A DNA stretch of 64,000 bases from Pantoea sp. alder81 (lineage in GTDB: Bacteria > Pseudomonadota > Gammaproteobacteria > Enterobacterales > Enterobacteriaceae): the NCBI RefSeq assembly GCF_020179835.1, contig NZ_JAIUDA010000009.1, positions 1-64,000 of the forward strand. The letters run 5' to 3'. The notes under the pieces are model-generated. The model worked only from the letters and a program-made list of their open reading frames with translations, ran no database searches and had not been told where the DNA came from. The first letter of the stretch is position 1; each line of letters opens with the position of its first letter. Below, in pieces: positions 47,223 through 55,806 of this stretch. The position numbers and the translations under genes are program-made.

Positions 47223-47816
47223 TATCCCTTCCTGTTGTTATTGCTTCTGCTGGTGTCCCGCATCGCCGCCGCCGATACCTTGCTGGTGCTGGGCGACAGC
47301 CTGAGCGCCGGGTATCGCATGTCCGCCACTGCGGCATGGCCCAGCCTGCTCAATAAAACCTGGCAACAGCAGCCCCAGATTATTAACGCCAGCATCAGCG
47401 GAGATACCGCCGGACAAGGGCTGGCGCGTTTGCCTGGCCTATTAAAACAGCATCAACCCCGTTGGGTGTTAATCGAATTGGGCGGTAACGATGGCTTACG
47501 CGGCTTCCCGCCTGCCAATATCGCGCAGGATCTGAGTAAAGTGATCGACGAAGTCAAAGCCGCCAAAGCGCAGCCGCTGCTGATGCAAATTCGTTTACCC
47601 GCTAATTATGGACGTCGTTATACCGAGGCGTTTAGCGCGATCTATCCGCAGCTGGCACAGCAGTACAACATTCCTCTGGTGCCCTTCTTTATGGAGCAGG
47701 TCTATCTGAAGCCGGAATGGATGCAGCAGGACGGTATTCACCCCAATCCGGATGCGCAGCCGTTTATCGCCAATCTGATGGCCAACGAACTGGCTCCGCT
47801 AGTAAAGCAGAATTAA
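47190..47816 (+). CDS. tesA: TesA, periplasmic thioesterase I / lysophospholipase L1
   Basis: A 208-residue SGNH hydrolase with a signal peptide ending near Ala28. The GDSL block (LGDSLSAGYR) holds catalytic Ser37, block III is GGNDGLRG, and block V DGIHPN holds Asp181 and His184. It cleaves acyl-CoA, lysophospholipids and some esters in the periplasm. The ATG pair at 47190/47193 is antisense to the ybbA start. Confidence 0.95.
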   Translation: MMNCNNVFRWHYPFLLLLLLLVSRIAAADTLLVLGDSLSAGYRMSATAAWPSLLNKTWQQQPQIINASISGDTAGQGLARLPGLLKQHQPRWVLIELGGNDGLRGFPPANIAQDLSKVIDEVKAAKAQPLLMQIRLPANYGRRYTEAFSAIYPQLAQQYNIPLVPFFMEQVYLKPEWMQQDGIHPNPDAQPFIANLMANELAPLVKQN

Positions 47817-47847
47817 AGCAGGCGTGTGATTTTTAACAGGTAAAGAA

Positions 47848-48621
47848 ATGCAAAAAACAATCGTAATCACTGGCTGCTCCAGCGGCATCGGTTTAGCGGC
47901 CGCCAACGATCTGCAATCCCGCGGCTATCGCGTGATTGCCGCCTGCCGTCGCGCGGATGATGTGGCGCGCATGGAGGCGCTGGGCTTTACTGGCGTCCAG
48001 CTCGATCTTGATGATGCGGAAAGCGTAGATGCCGCCGCCGACCGCATTCTGGAATTGTGCGAGCATCGCCTGCACGGTTTGTTTAACAACGGCGGCTTTG
48101 GTCAGTACGGCCCGCTGAGCAGCGTCTCGCGTGCGCAGCTGGAAAAACAGTTCTCCACCAATCTCTTTGGTACGCACCAACTGACGATGCGCCTGCTGCC
48201 TGCCCTGCAAGCCAGCGGTAATGGGCGTATTATCAATACCAGCTCGGTGCTGGGCCTGATCTCCACGCCCGGACGCGGCGCCTATGCCGCCAGCAAATGG
48301 GCGCTGGAAGCCTGGAGCGATGCGCTGCGCATGGAAGTGCGCGATGCCGGCGTGCGCGTGAGTTTGATCGAGCCAGGCCCGATTGCCACGCGCTTCACCG
48401 ACAATGTGCATCAGGGCGAGCAGGACAAACCGGTGCGTAATCCGGGCATTGCCGCGCGCTTCACCCTGCCGCCGGAAGCGATATTGCCCAAGTTGCGCCA
48501 CGCGCTGGAAAGCAAACATCCGCGCCTGCGCTATCCAGTGACGCTGGTCGCATGGATGATGAGCCTGCTGAAACGCCTGTTACCGGGCTGGATGCTGGAT
48601 CGCATCTTGCGCAGCAACTGA
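47848..48621 (+). CDS. ybbO: YbbO, short-chain dehydrogenase
   Basis: A 257-residue SDR oxidoreductase with cofactor motif TGCSSGIG, the NNGG-type stretch LFNNGGFGQYG, catalytic Ser in NTSSVLG and YAASKWA. E. coli YbbO reduces medium- and long-chain aldehydes with NADP. It follows tesA, a possible functional link in fatty-aldehyde or acyl metabolism. The C-terminus has a hydrophobic, basic tail. Confidence 0.93.
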   Translation: MQKTIVITGCSSGIGLAAANDLQSRGYRVIAACRRADDVARMEALGFTGVQLDLDDAESVDAAADRILELCEHRLHGLFNNGGFGQYGPLSSVSRAQLEKQFSTNLFGTHQLTMRLLPALQASGNGRIINTSSVLGLISTPGRGAYAASKWALEAWSDALRMEVRDAGVRVSLIEPGPIATRFTDNVHQGEQDKPVRNPGIAARFTLPPEAILPKLRHALESKHPRLRYPVTLVAWMMSLLKRLLPGWMLDRILRSN

Positions 48622-48700
48622 TCGACAAGCTAGATTTGAACTTGAAGCGGGGCAGCTTGCCCCCATATTCTCAACACACTTTCTGCAAAGAGACGTATTC

Positions 48701-49555
48701 ATGTCACACGCTTTGATTATCGACATCAACGAATCCAACCTGCACCAGACGCTGGAACAATCCACGCAGATGCCGGTGCTGTTCTATTTCTGGTCCGATC
48801 GCAGCCAACACTGTCAGGAGCTGACGCCGGTGCTGGAGCGTCTGGCGCAGGAGTACGCGGGTCAGTTCATTTTGGCCAAACTGGATTGTGATAAAGAGCA
48901 GATGGTGGCATCGCAGTTTGGTCTGCGCTCGATTCCAACCGTGTATCTGTTCCAGAACGGGCAGCCGGTAGATGGCTTCCAGGGCCCGCAGCCGGAAGAA
49001 GCGATTCGCGCACTGCTGCAAAAAGTGCTGCCGCGTGAAGAAGAGATTAAAACCCATCAGGCAATGCAGCTGATGGAAGAAGGCAAACCACTGGATGCGC
49101 TGCCGTTACTGAAAGATGCCTGGGCGCTGAGCAACCAGAACAGTGAAATTGGTTTCCTGTTGGCAGAGGTGCTGATCACCCTGAGCCGCAGCGAAGAAGC
49201 GGAAGCCGTGCTGGCGGTGGTGCCATTGCAGGATCAGGACACTCGCTATCAGAGTCTGGTGTCGCAAATTGATCTGCTGAAACAAGCTGCGGATACCCCT
49301 GAAATTCAACAACTGCAGGAACAGCTGGCCAGCGAGCCCGCGAATGCGGAACTGGCTGCTAAACTTGCTTTACAGCTGCATCAGGTGGGCCGTAACGAAG
49401 AAGCGTTGGATCTGCTGTTCAGCTTCCTGAAGAACGATCTCAGTGCCGGCGAAGGTCAGGTACGTAAAATGTTCCAGGAGATTTTGGCTGCGCTGGGTAC
49501 CGGTGATCCCCTCGCCACCCGCTATCGCCGCCAGCTGTACTCGCTGCTGTACTGA
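48701..49555 (+). CDS. cnoX: CnoX (YbbN), thioredoxin-like chaperedoxin
   Basis: A 284-residue protein with an N-terminal thioredoxin fold in which the active site reads SQHC, lacking the first Cys, and C-terminal TPR-like repeats. E. coli CnoX protects substrates from oxidation and hands them to GroEL and DnaK. The same SQHC motif is present here. Confidence 0.94.
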   Translation: MSHALIIDINESNLHQTLEQSTQMPVLFYFWSDRSQHCQELTPVLERLAQEYAGQFILAKLDCDKEQMVASQFGLRSIPTVYLFQNGQPVDGFQGPQPEEAIRALLQKVLPREEEIKTHQAMQLMEEGKPLDALPLLKDAWALSNQNSEIGFLLAEVLITLSRSEEAEAVLAVVPLQDQDTRYQSLVSQIDLLKQAADTPEIQQLQEQLASEPANAELAAKLALQLHQVGRNEEALDLLFSFLKNDLSAGEGQVRKMFQEILAALGTGDPLATRYRRQLYSLLY

Positions 49556-49618
49556 TCGGTACCGCGCGTGAAACGGGCCGAACGACTCGGCCCGACAATC
49601 TGACAACCAGGAGGTTAT

Positions 49619-50533
49619 ATGTTGACTGTGATTCCCGTCATTATCGTGCTCGCGCTCGTTACGGTGTGGGCTGGTGTAAAAATCGTGCCACAAGGCTATC
49701 AGTGGACGGTGGAACGTTTTGGTCGTTACACCAAAACCCTACCGCCAGGCCTGAGTTTGATCGTCCCCTTCATGGATCGTGTTGGTCGCAAGATCAATAT
49801 GATGGAACAAGTCCTAGATATTCCCTCGCAAGAAATCATCTCCAAAGATAACGCTAACGTCACCATTGATGCCGTGTGTTTTATCCAGGTGGTTGATCCT
49901 GCGCGCGCGGCCTATGAAGTCAGCAATCTTGAGCTGTCGATTCTCAATCTGACCATGACCAACATCCGTACGGTACTCGGTAGCATGGAATTAGATGAGA
50001 TGCTGTCGCAGCGCGATAACATCAACACCCGCTTACTGCACATCGTCGATGAAGCCACCAATCCGTGGGGCGTCAAAATCACCCGTATCGAAATTCGCGA
50101 TGTTCGCCCGCCGCAGGAACTGATCGCGGCGATGAACGCGCAGATGAAAGCCGAACGTACCAAGCGTGCCGACATCCTTACCGCAGAAGGCGTGCGTCAG
50201 GCCGCGATTCTTCGCGCCGAAGGGGATAAGCAGTCGCAGATTCTGAAAGCCGAAGGTGAGCGAACCTCCGCCTTCCTGCAGGCCGAAGCGCGTGAACGCC
50301 AGGCGCAGGCGGAAGCCAACGCCACGCGTGCCGTGTCGGAGGCGATTGCCGCCGGCGACATTCAGGCGGTGAACTACTTTGTGGCGCAGAAATATACCGA
50401 TGCGCTGCAGAAAATCGGTGAATCTCATAACAGCAAAGTGGTGATGATGCCGCTGGATGCCAGCAGTTTGCTGGGTTCCATTGCCGGTATCGGTGAATTG
50501 CTGAAGGAGAGCCGTCAGGAGCGTAAACCGTGA
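49619..50533 (+). CDS. qmcA: QmcA, SPFH-domain membrane protein
   Basis: A 304-residue stomatin/prohibitin-family protein. An N-terminal helix (VIPVIIVLALVTVWAGVKIV) anchors it, then the SPFH domain (VPQGYQWTVERFGRYTKTLPPGL) and an Ala/Glu-rich coiled coil (AEGVRQAAILRAEGDKQSQILKAEGERTSAFLQAEARERQAQAEA). E. coli QmcA is linked to FtsHKC quality control. AGGAGG stands before the ATG. It forms an operon with ybbJ (four-base overlap). Confidence 0.95.
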   Translation: MLTVIPVIIVLALVTVWAGVKIVPQGYQWTVERFGRYTKTLPPGLSLIVPFMDRVGRKINMMEQVLDIPSQEIISKDNANVTIDAVCFIQVVDPARAAYEVSNLELSILNLTMTNIRTVLGSMELDEMLSQRDNINTRLLHIVDEATNPWGVKITRIEIRDVRPPQELIAAMNAQMKAERTKRADILTAEGVRQAAILRAEGDKQSQILKAEGERTSAFLQAEARERQAQAEANATRAVSEAIAAGDIQAVNYFVAQKYTDALQKIGESHNSKVVMMPLDASSLLGSIAGIGELLKESRQERKP

Positions 50534-50991
50534 TCCTGATGGAACTGATTGCCCATCCACACTGGTTCTGGCTGACGCTGGGCGGCCTGTTGCTGGCCGC
50601 TGAAATGCTCGGCACCAGCGGTTATCTGCTGTGGAGTGGTTTAGCGGCGGTGCTGGTCGGCCTGATTGAGTGGTGCTTCCCGTTCTCGTGGACGCATCAG
50701 GGCATGCTGTTCGCTGCGTTGACGTTGCTGTGCGTCTACTTCTGGTATCGCTGGATGCGCTACCGTGAGGTTTCTCAGCAGCCCAACACCCTGAATCAAC
50801 GCGGATCGCAGATGATCGGGATGCACCTGACCCTGGATTCCACGCTCAAAGATGGTTTAGGTCATGTGCGCATTGGCGACAGCAGTTGGCGTGTACAAGC
50901 GACAGAAGATTTGCCCGCTGGAACGCCAGTGATCGTCACCGGTGTGGTCGGCATCACGCTGATGATTCAGCCGCGCTTCCCTTCGCCCTGA
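50530..50991 (+). CDS. ybbJ: YbbJ, NfeD-like partner of QmcA
   Basis: A 153-residue membrane protein with three hydrophobic segments and a C-terminal OB-like domain (LNQRGSQMIGMHLTLDSTLKDGLGHVRIGDSSW). NfeD-like proteins work with SPFH proteins. GTG 50530 has AGGAG eight bases upstream; ATG 50539 is the alternative. Its end overlaps cueR by 25 bases, tail to tail. Confidence 0.9.
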   Translation: MILMELIAHPHWFWLTLGGLLLAAEMLGTSGYLLWSGLAAVLVGLIEWCFPFSWTHQGMLFAALTLLCVYFWYRWMRYREVSQQPNTLNQRGSQMIGMHLTLDSTLKDGLGHVRIGDSSWRVQATEDLPAGTPVIVTGVVGITLMIQPRFPSP

Positions 50992-51383
50992 CGGCAGCAG
51001 CCCGCCAGATGATTGATGATCGGGCAATCGGCACTGTCATCGCCGGGGCAGGCTTCAGCAAGTTCCAGCAGTCGCGCGCGCATCGCATGTAATTCTTCGA
51101 TGTGCGCGGCGATTTCATCCGCTTTCTGCAAGGTGCGCGCTTTGACATCCGCGCTGTGGCGAGCGGGATCGTTGAACAGGGTCACCAGTTCGCGGCATTC
51201 GTCCAGCGTAAAGCCGACCTGGCGAGCCTGGCGCAGCAGATTCAGCTCATCGATATGATGCGCGGCGTAGCTGCGGTAACCATTATCACTGCGTAACGGC
51301 GGCGTCACCACGCCCTTCTCTTCGTAAAAGCGGATCGCCTTGCTGGTCAGCCCGGTCTTTTTTGCCACATCGCTGATGTTCAT
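50967..51383 (-). CDS. cueR: CueR, copper-responsive MerR-family regulator
   Basis: A 138-residue MerR-type activator. The helix-turn-helix is ISDVAKKTGLTSKAIRFYEEKG, a long dimerisation helix follows, and the copper-binding loop is CPGDDSADC, with a further CC pair near the end. It senses Cu(I) and switches on copA, which is divergent, through the 19-bp spacer promoter between them. Confidence 0.96.
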   Translation of the reverse strand: MNISDVAKKTGLTSKAIRFYEEKGVVTPPLRSDNGYRSYAAHHIDELNLLRQARQVGFTLDECRELVTLFNDPARHSADVKARTLQKADEIAAHIEELHAMRARLLELAEACPGDDSADCPIINHLAGCCRQGEGKRG

Positions 51384-51394
51384 GTCTCTGCCTC

Positions 51395-51425
51395 TTGACC
51401 TTCCCCTGAATGGAAGGTTTAGGCT
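51395..51425 (+). promoter_or_regulatory. CueR-controlled copA promoter
   Basis: TTGACC (51395-51400) and TAGGCT (51420-51425) are separated by 19 bp, the over-long spacer typical of MerR-type activation. The dyad ACCTTCC/GGAAGGT (51398-51418) lies in the spacer and matches the E. coli CueR box. Confidence 0.9.
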
Positions 51426-51479
51426 CTATAACTAATGCAAAGTTTGCAGACAGTCAAACCTCTCGTTAAGGAGTTTAAG

Positions 51480-53978
51480 ATGTCACACACACAATTACTG
51501 GCGCTGGACGGTTTGTCCTGTGGCCACTGCGTCAAACGGGTCAAAGAAGCGCTGGAGCAGCGTGACGATGTGGAACAAGCGGAAGTCACCCAGCAGGAAG
51601 CGCGCGTCACCGGTGCTGCCAGCGTCAGCGATCTGATTGCCACCGTGGAACAGGCCGGCTATCACGCAGCGGTGAAAGACAGCCCAAAGCCTGAGCCGTT
51701 GACAGCAACAGAGCCGCCGCCGGAGGCGCTGACAACGGAGTCGCAACCGGCAGAAGAAAACCTTCCGGTTCACCATTTGCTGATTGGCGGCATGAGCTGC
51801 GCCAGCTGTGTGAGCCGGGTGGAACAAGCATTGCAGAAAGTGCCTGGCGTTAGTCAGGCCCGCGTCAACCTCGGAGAGCGCAGTGCGCTGGTGTTAGGCG
51901 ATGCGCAAGCCGAAGCGCTGATGGGTGCAGTGGATCAGGCGGGCTATTCCGCAGAAGTGATCGACGATGAACAGACGCGGCGTGAACGCCAGCAGGTCAG
52001 CGCACAGCAGGCGATGCGCCGCTTTAGCTGGCAAGCGGCGTTGGCGCTGCTGCTTGGCGTACCCATGATGATTTGGGGCATGCTCGGCGACAATATGATG
52101 CTCAGCGACACCAACCAAACGTTATGGCGCTCGCTCGGCGTTATCACCTTGCTGGTGATGGTGATCGCTGGCGGTCACTTCTATCGCAGTGCGTGGCGTA
52201 GCTTACGGCACGGCACCGCCACCATGGACACTTTAGTGGCGCTGGGGACCGGTGCAGCCTGGCTCTACTCGATGAGCGTGGCGCTGTGGCCGGAATTTTT
52301 CCCGATGCAGGCGCGACATCTCTATTTCGAAGCCAGCGTGATGATTGTCGGGTTAATCAATCTCGGCCATGCGCTGGAACAGCGAGCACGCCAGCGTGCC
52401 TCTAAGGCACTGGAACGGCTGCTGGATCTGACGCCCGCGCAAGCCTGTGTCATCGACGCACAAGGTGAAACGTTAATGCCTCTTAGCGAGGTCCAGCCTG
52501 GCATGCTGCTGAAACTGGTGACTGGCGATCGCGTGCCGGTGGATGGCGAAGTCGAGAGCGGCGAAGCCTGGTTTGATGAAGCGATGTTGACCGGTGAAGC
52601 GGTGCCACAGGCGAAGCAGCCGGGCGATAAAGTCTATGCCGGGACGCTGGTGCAGGATGGCACGTTGCGCTTCGTGGCACGCGCCACCGGCAGCCACACC
52701 ACGCTGGCTCGCATCATCAATCTGGTGCGCCAGGCGCAGAGCAGCAAACCGGACATTGGCCGCCTGGCCGATCGCATCTCGGCAGTGTTTGTGCCGGTGG
52801 TAGTAGCGATTGCCCTGCTGGCGGGTCTGGTGTGGTATCTGGTCGGCCCGCAGCCACAGTTGGCCTACACGCTGGTGATCGTCACCACAGTGCTGATTAT
52901 CGCCTGCCCTTGCGCACTGGGGCTGGCAACGCCGATGTCGGTAATTGCCGGCGTCGGCCGTGCGGCAGAACTGGGTGTGCTGGTGCGTGATGCTGATGCG
53001 CTGCAGCGTGCCAGCGAAGTCGATACCATCGTGTTTGATAAAACCGGCACGCTGACGCGCGGCACCCCGCAGGTCAGCGATGTGCTGGTGTACGGTGACT
53101 GGAATCAACAGCAGGTATTGAGCGCCTCGGCACAGCTGGAACAAGGTTCGAACCATCCACTGGCGAAAGCGATTCTGGCGGCAGCACCGGATCTCAGTGA
53201 CGAGCCGATTAAGCAATTTCGTACAATACGTGGCAAAGGCGTGAGCGCTAAAGTGGCAGGCAGAACGCTGCTGCTCGGCAATCAGGCATTGCTGGATGAG
53301 CACCAGATTGATTACCGCGCCGCACAACAAGATATCGACCGTTTCGCTGCGCAAGGCACCACGCCGGTACTGCTGGCCGATCAGCGCCAGTTACTGGGCC
53401 TGATCGCCCTGCGTGACAGCCTGCGTCCGGAGAGCGCGGAGGCTTTACAGCGTCTGCACCAGTTGGGTTATCGGTTAATCATGCTGACCGGCGATCACCA
53501 GAAAACCGCGCAAGTAATTGCTGCCGAAGCCGGTATTGATGAAGTGATTGCGGGCGTGCTGCCCGAAGGCAAAGCGCAGGCGATTGCTCAGTTGCAGCAG
53601 CAAGGGCGCAAAGTGGTGATGGTCGGCGATGGCATCAACGATGCACCCGCGCTGGCGCAGGCCGATGTCGGCATTGCGATGGGTGGCGGCAGCGATGTGG
53701 CCGTCGAAACCGCCGCCATGACGCTGATGCGCAACGATTTGCACTGTGTTGCCGATGCGCTGGCGATGGCAGGCGCGACGCTGCGCAATATGCGTCAGAA
53801 TTTGCTTGGTGCTTTTATTTATAACAGCCTGGGAATTCCGATTGCTGCGGGCGTGCTCTATCCGTTCACCGGCTTACTGCTCAGCCCGATCGTGGCGGGC
53901 GCGGCGATGGCACTGTCATCAATTACCGTGGTGAGCAACGCGAATCGTTTGTTGCGCTTTAAGCCGGCAAAACGTTAA
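51480..53978 (+). CDS. copA: CopA, Cu(I)-exporting P-type ATPase
   Basis: An 832-residue P1B ATPase in the inner membrane that pumps Cu(I) to the periplasm. Two N-terminal metal domains have GLSCGHC (Cys14/Cys17) and GMSCASC. The transport motif CPC is at 476-478, the phosphorylated Asp520 is in DKTGTLT, and TGDHQK and VGDGINDAPAL lie in the ATP-binding domain. ATG 51480 follows TAAGGAG. A slippery CCCAAAG after the first metal domain allows a short product, see the separate entry. Confidence 0.97.
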   Translation: MSHTQLLALDGLSCGHCVKRVKEALEQRDDVEQAEVTQQEARVTGAASVSDLIATVEQAGYHAAVKDSPKPEPLTATEPPPEALTTESQPAEENLPVHHLLIGGMSCASCVSRVEQALQKVPGVSQARVNLGERSALVLGDAQAEALMGAVDQAGYSAEVIDDEQTRRERQQVSAQQAMRRFSWQAALALLLGVPMMIWGMLGDNMMLSDTNQTLWRSLGVITLLVMVIAGGHFYRSAWRSLRHGTATMDTLVALGTGAAWLYSMSVALWPEFFPMQARHLYFEASVMIVGLINLGHALEQRARQRASKALERLLDLTPAQACVIDAQGETLMPLSEVQPGMLLKLVTGDRVPVDGEVESGEAWFDEAMLTGEAVPQAKQPGDKVYAGTLVQDGTLRFVARATGSHTTLARIINLVRQAQSSKPDIGRLADRISAVFVPVVVAIALLAGLVWYLVGPQPQLAYTLVIVTTVLIIACPCALGLATPMSVIAGVGRAAELGVLVRDADALQRASEVDTIVFDKTGTLTRGTPQVSDVLVYGDWNQQQVLSASAQLEQGSNHPLAKAILAAAPDLSDEPIKQFRTIRGKGVSAKVAGRTLLLGNQALLDEHQIDYRAAQQDIDRFAAQGTTPVLLADQRQLLGLIALRDSLRPESAEALQRLHQLGYRLIMLTGDHQKTAQVIAAEAGIDEVIAGVLPEGKAQAIAQLQQQGRKVVMVGDGINDAPALAQADVGIAMGGGSDVAVETAAMTLMRNDLHCVADALAMAGATLRNMRQNLLGAFIYNSLGIPIAAGVLYPFTGLLLSPIVAGAAMALSSITVVSNANRLLRFKPAKR
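51683..51694 (+). promoter_or_regulatory. Programmed -1 frameshift site in copA
   Basis: The heptamer C-CCA-AAG (51683-51689) spans codons 68-70. A -1 shift reads one more codon (GCC) and stops at TGA (51692-51694), giving a protein of about 71 residues with only the first metal-binding domain. E. coli copA makes a copper chaperone, CopA(Z), in just this way. Confidence 0.75.
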
Positions 53979-54049
53979 TCGCCCTCTCTGCCCTGTTTTT
54001 CAGTGACTGAAATCGCTAGCATGGATTTTTGACTTCAAAAGGACAGGGC

Positions 54050-54850
54050 ATGAGACGCAATCTGTGGCACAGCTTCCAGCAGATGGCCGCCAGCCTCTTC
54101 CCGGCGCGCTATACCTGGCCGGCAATGGATATCAAATTGGGCGATCGACGCTTGCATCTGGCGGGCAGCATTCATATGGGCACGCGCGATATGCAGCCGT
54201 TGCCGGCTGGTCTGTTGCGTCAGCTGAGTCAAGCCGATGCGTTGATTGTCGAAGCCGATATAACCCAGGGCGCATCGCCCTTCAGCAATGACGATGACTA
54301 TGCACCGTTGGCGATGCGACTGGATGCAGACGTGTTGCAGCGGCTGGATGCCCTGTGCGATGAGCTTTCGCTTTCCATGACGGTGTTCGATACGCTGCCG
54401 TTCTGGCAAATCGCCTTGATGCTGCAGGCGCAACAGGCGCAGCGCCTGGGGTTACGGCCGCAATACGGTATCGACTACCAATTGCTGATGGCAGCAAAGG
54501 CGGCCAATAAGCGCATTATCGAATTAGAAGGCCCGGAAACCCAGATCGCGCTGCTGAAGTCGCTGCCGCAGGAGGGTTTATCGCTGTTACTGGATACGCT
54601 GGAGCATTGGCACACCAATGCCCGCCTGCTGCAAACCATGATCAGCTGGTGGCTGGATGCGCCACCCAGTCAGCAGCCGGTGGCGCTGCCGACCACCTTC
54701 AGTAGCGATCTTAATGACACGCTGATGCGTAATCGTAATCAGCACTGGCGCGAGTTATTGCAGGCGCTGCCAAAAGGCCGCTATGTGGTGGCTGTCGGTG
54801 CGCTGCATCTGTATGGCGAGGATAATTTGCCAGGGTTGCTGAAGTCGTAA
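54050..54850 (+). CDS. ybaP: YbaP, TraB/GumN-family protein
   Basis: A 266-residue protein of the TraB/GumN (ChaN-like erythromycin-esterase-type) fold: LHLAGSIHMGTRDMQPLP, ADALIVEADI, AAKAANKRIIELEGPETQ and the end motif RNQHWRELLQALPKGRYVVAVGALHLYGEDNLPGLL with conserved GxxH. The family may be metal-dependent hydrolases. ATG 54050 chosen; a TTG seven codons earlier is possible. Function not established. Confidence 0.9.
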   Translation: MRRNLWHSFQQMAASLFPARYTWPAMDIKLGDRRLHLAGSIHMGTRDMQPLPAGLLRQLSQADALIVEADITQGASPFSNDDDYAPLAMRLDADVLQRLDALCDELSLSMTVFDTLPFWQIALMLQAQQAQRLGLRPQYGIDYQLLMAAKAANKRIIELEGPETQIALLKSLPQEGLSLLLDTLEHWHTNARLLQTMISWWLDAPPSQQPVALPTTFSSDLNDTLMRNRNQHWRELLQALPKGRYVVAVGALHLYGEDNLPGLLKS

Positions 54851-54946
54851 CCAGCGCTAGCGCAAAACCTGTTGTGCCCACAAGTTCTGAAAGTCATCAG
54901 TACGAGGAAGTGCGTCTGTATGATCGTGCGGAAAAAAGGTTTGGCA

Positions 54947-55033
54947 GTTGAGCAGTTGAGCAGTTGAGCAGTTGAGCAGTTGAGCAGTTGAGCAGTTGAG
55001 CAGTTGAGCAGTTGAGCAGTTGAGCAGTTGAGC
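54947..55033. repeat. Octanucleotide tandem repeat (VNTR), about 11 copies
   Basis: GTTGAGCA repeats head to tail for 87 bases without interruption. It lies in the 382-base gap 54851-55232 between ybaP and ybaK. The rest of that gap has no gene I can support. Eight-base unit repeats change length easily by slippage. Confidence 0.95.
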
Positions 55034-55232
55034 GGCAGGCAAAGCGGATGCGCGGCGAATTGCAGGCAAAAAAGAAGGCCAATATCGCTATCGGCCCGTC
55101 AAAGAGGAATTTGTTTATGATTTTGGTTATCACCAGCATTGCTGGCGCCGGCCAATTTTCGCGCAAAGTTCAGAATTTCGCCAGTATTATTCACCAAAAC
55201 TGAAATAAGAATTTTCGTAGCAAGGACAGAAC

Positions 55233-55712
55233 ATGACACCCGCCGTAAAACTGCTGGAAAAACAAAAGGTCGCTTTCACTCTGCACCCTTACGAGCACGA
55301 CAGCCATGAAACAAATTTTGGTGACGAGGCGGTGCGCAAGCTCAATCTCGATGCGCGTCAGGTGTTCAAAACCCTGTTAGTGGCGCTCAACGGTGATGCC
55401 AAAGCGCTGGCGGTAGCCGTGACGCCAGTCTCCTCGCAGCTCGATTTGAAAAAAGTGGCAAAGGCGTTGGGCGCGAAAAAAGCCGACATGGCCGATCCGC
55501 AACTGGCGCAGCGTGTGACCGGTTATCTGGTGGGTGGCATCAGCCCGCTGGGGCAGAAAAAACGCCTGCCGACGGTAATCGACCAACAAGCGGCGGAATT
55601 TGCCACCATCTTTATCTCCGGCGGCAAGCGCGGGCTCGATATTGAACTGGCGGCGCAGGATCTGGTGCGACTACTGGATGCCGCACTGGCGGACGTGGCG
55701 CGCCGTGATTAA
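55233..55712 (+). CDS. ybaK: YbaK, Cys-tRNA(Pro) deacylase
   Basis: A 159-residue editing protein that removes Cys mischarged on tRNA-Pro. TPAVKLLEKQKVAFTLHPYEHD, DARQVFKTLLVAL with the key Lys, and YLVGGISPLGQKKRLPTVID are the family motifs. The last 14 codons and stop are repeated twice just downstream (47-bp units). Length equals E. coli YbaK. Confidence 0.96.
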   Translation: MTPAVKLLEKQKVAFTLHPYEHDSHETNFGDEAVRKLNLDARQVFKTLLVALNGDAKALAVAVTPVSSQLDLKKVAKALGAKKADMADPQLAQRVTGYLVGGISPLGQKKRLPTVIDQQAAEFATIFISGGKRGLDIELAAQDLVRLLDAALADVARRD

Positions 55713-55806
55713 TTCGGCTGCTGGATGTCGTACTGGCCGACGTGGCACGCCGCGATTAATTCGGCTGCTGGATGCCGCGCTGGCCGACGTGGCACGCCGC
55801 GATTAA
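55666..55806. repeat. Triplicated 3' end of ybaK (47-bp units)
   Basis: The end of ybaK coding LLDAALADVARRD-stop is followed by two more near-copies, stops at 55757-55759 and 55804-55806, exactly 47 bp apart each time. The last copy reaches the stop of the LysR gene on the other strand. The first stop already ends YbaK, so the copies are untranslated. Confidence 0.9.

Noticed and set aside
52473..53354. Open frame of 293 codons on the minus strand
   Set aside because: Antisense to copA; no start signal and shadow-like composition.
54947..55033. CRISPR array
   Set aside because: The units are eight bases with no spacers, so this is a simple tandem repeat. No cas genes are present.
54857..55166. 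Two repeat-containing frames (QLLNCSTA repeats)
   Set aside because: They are only translations of the GTTGAGCA octanucleotide run; the open frame comes from the repeat itself.
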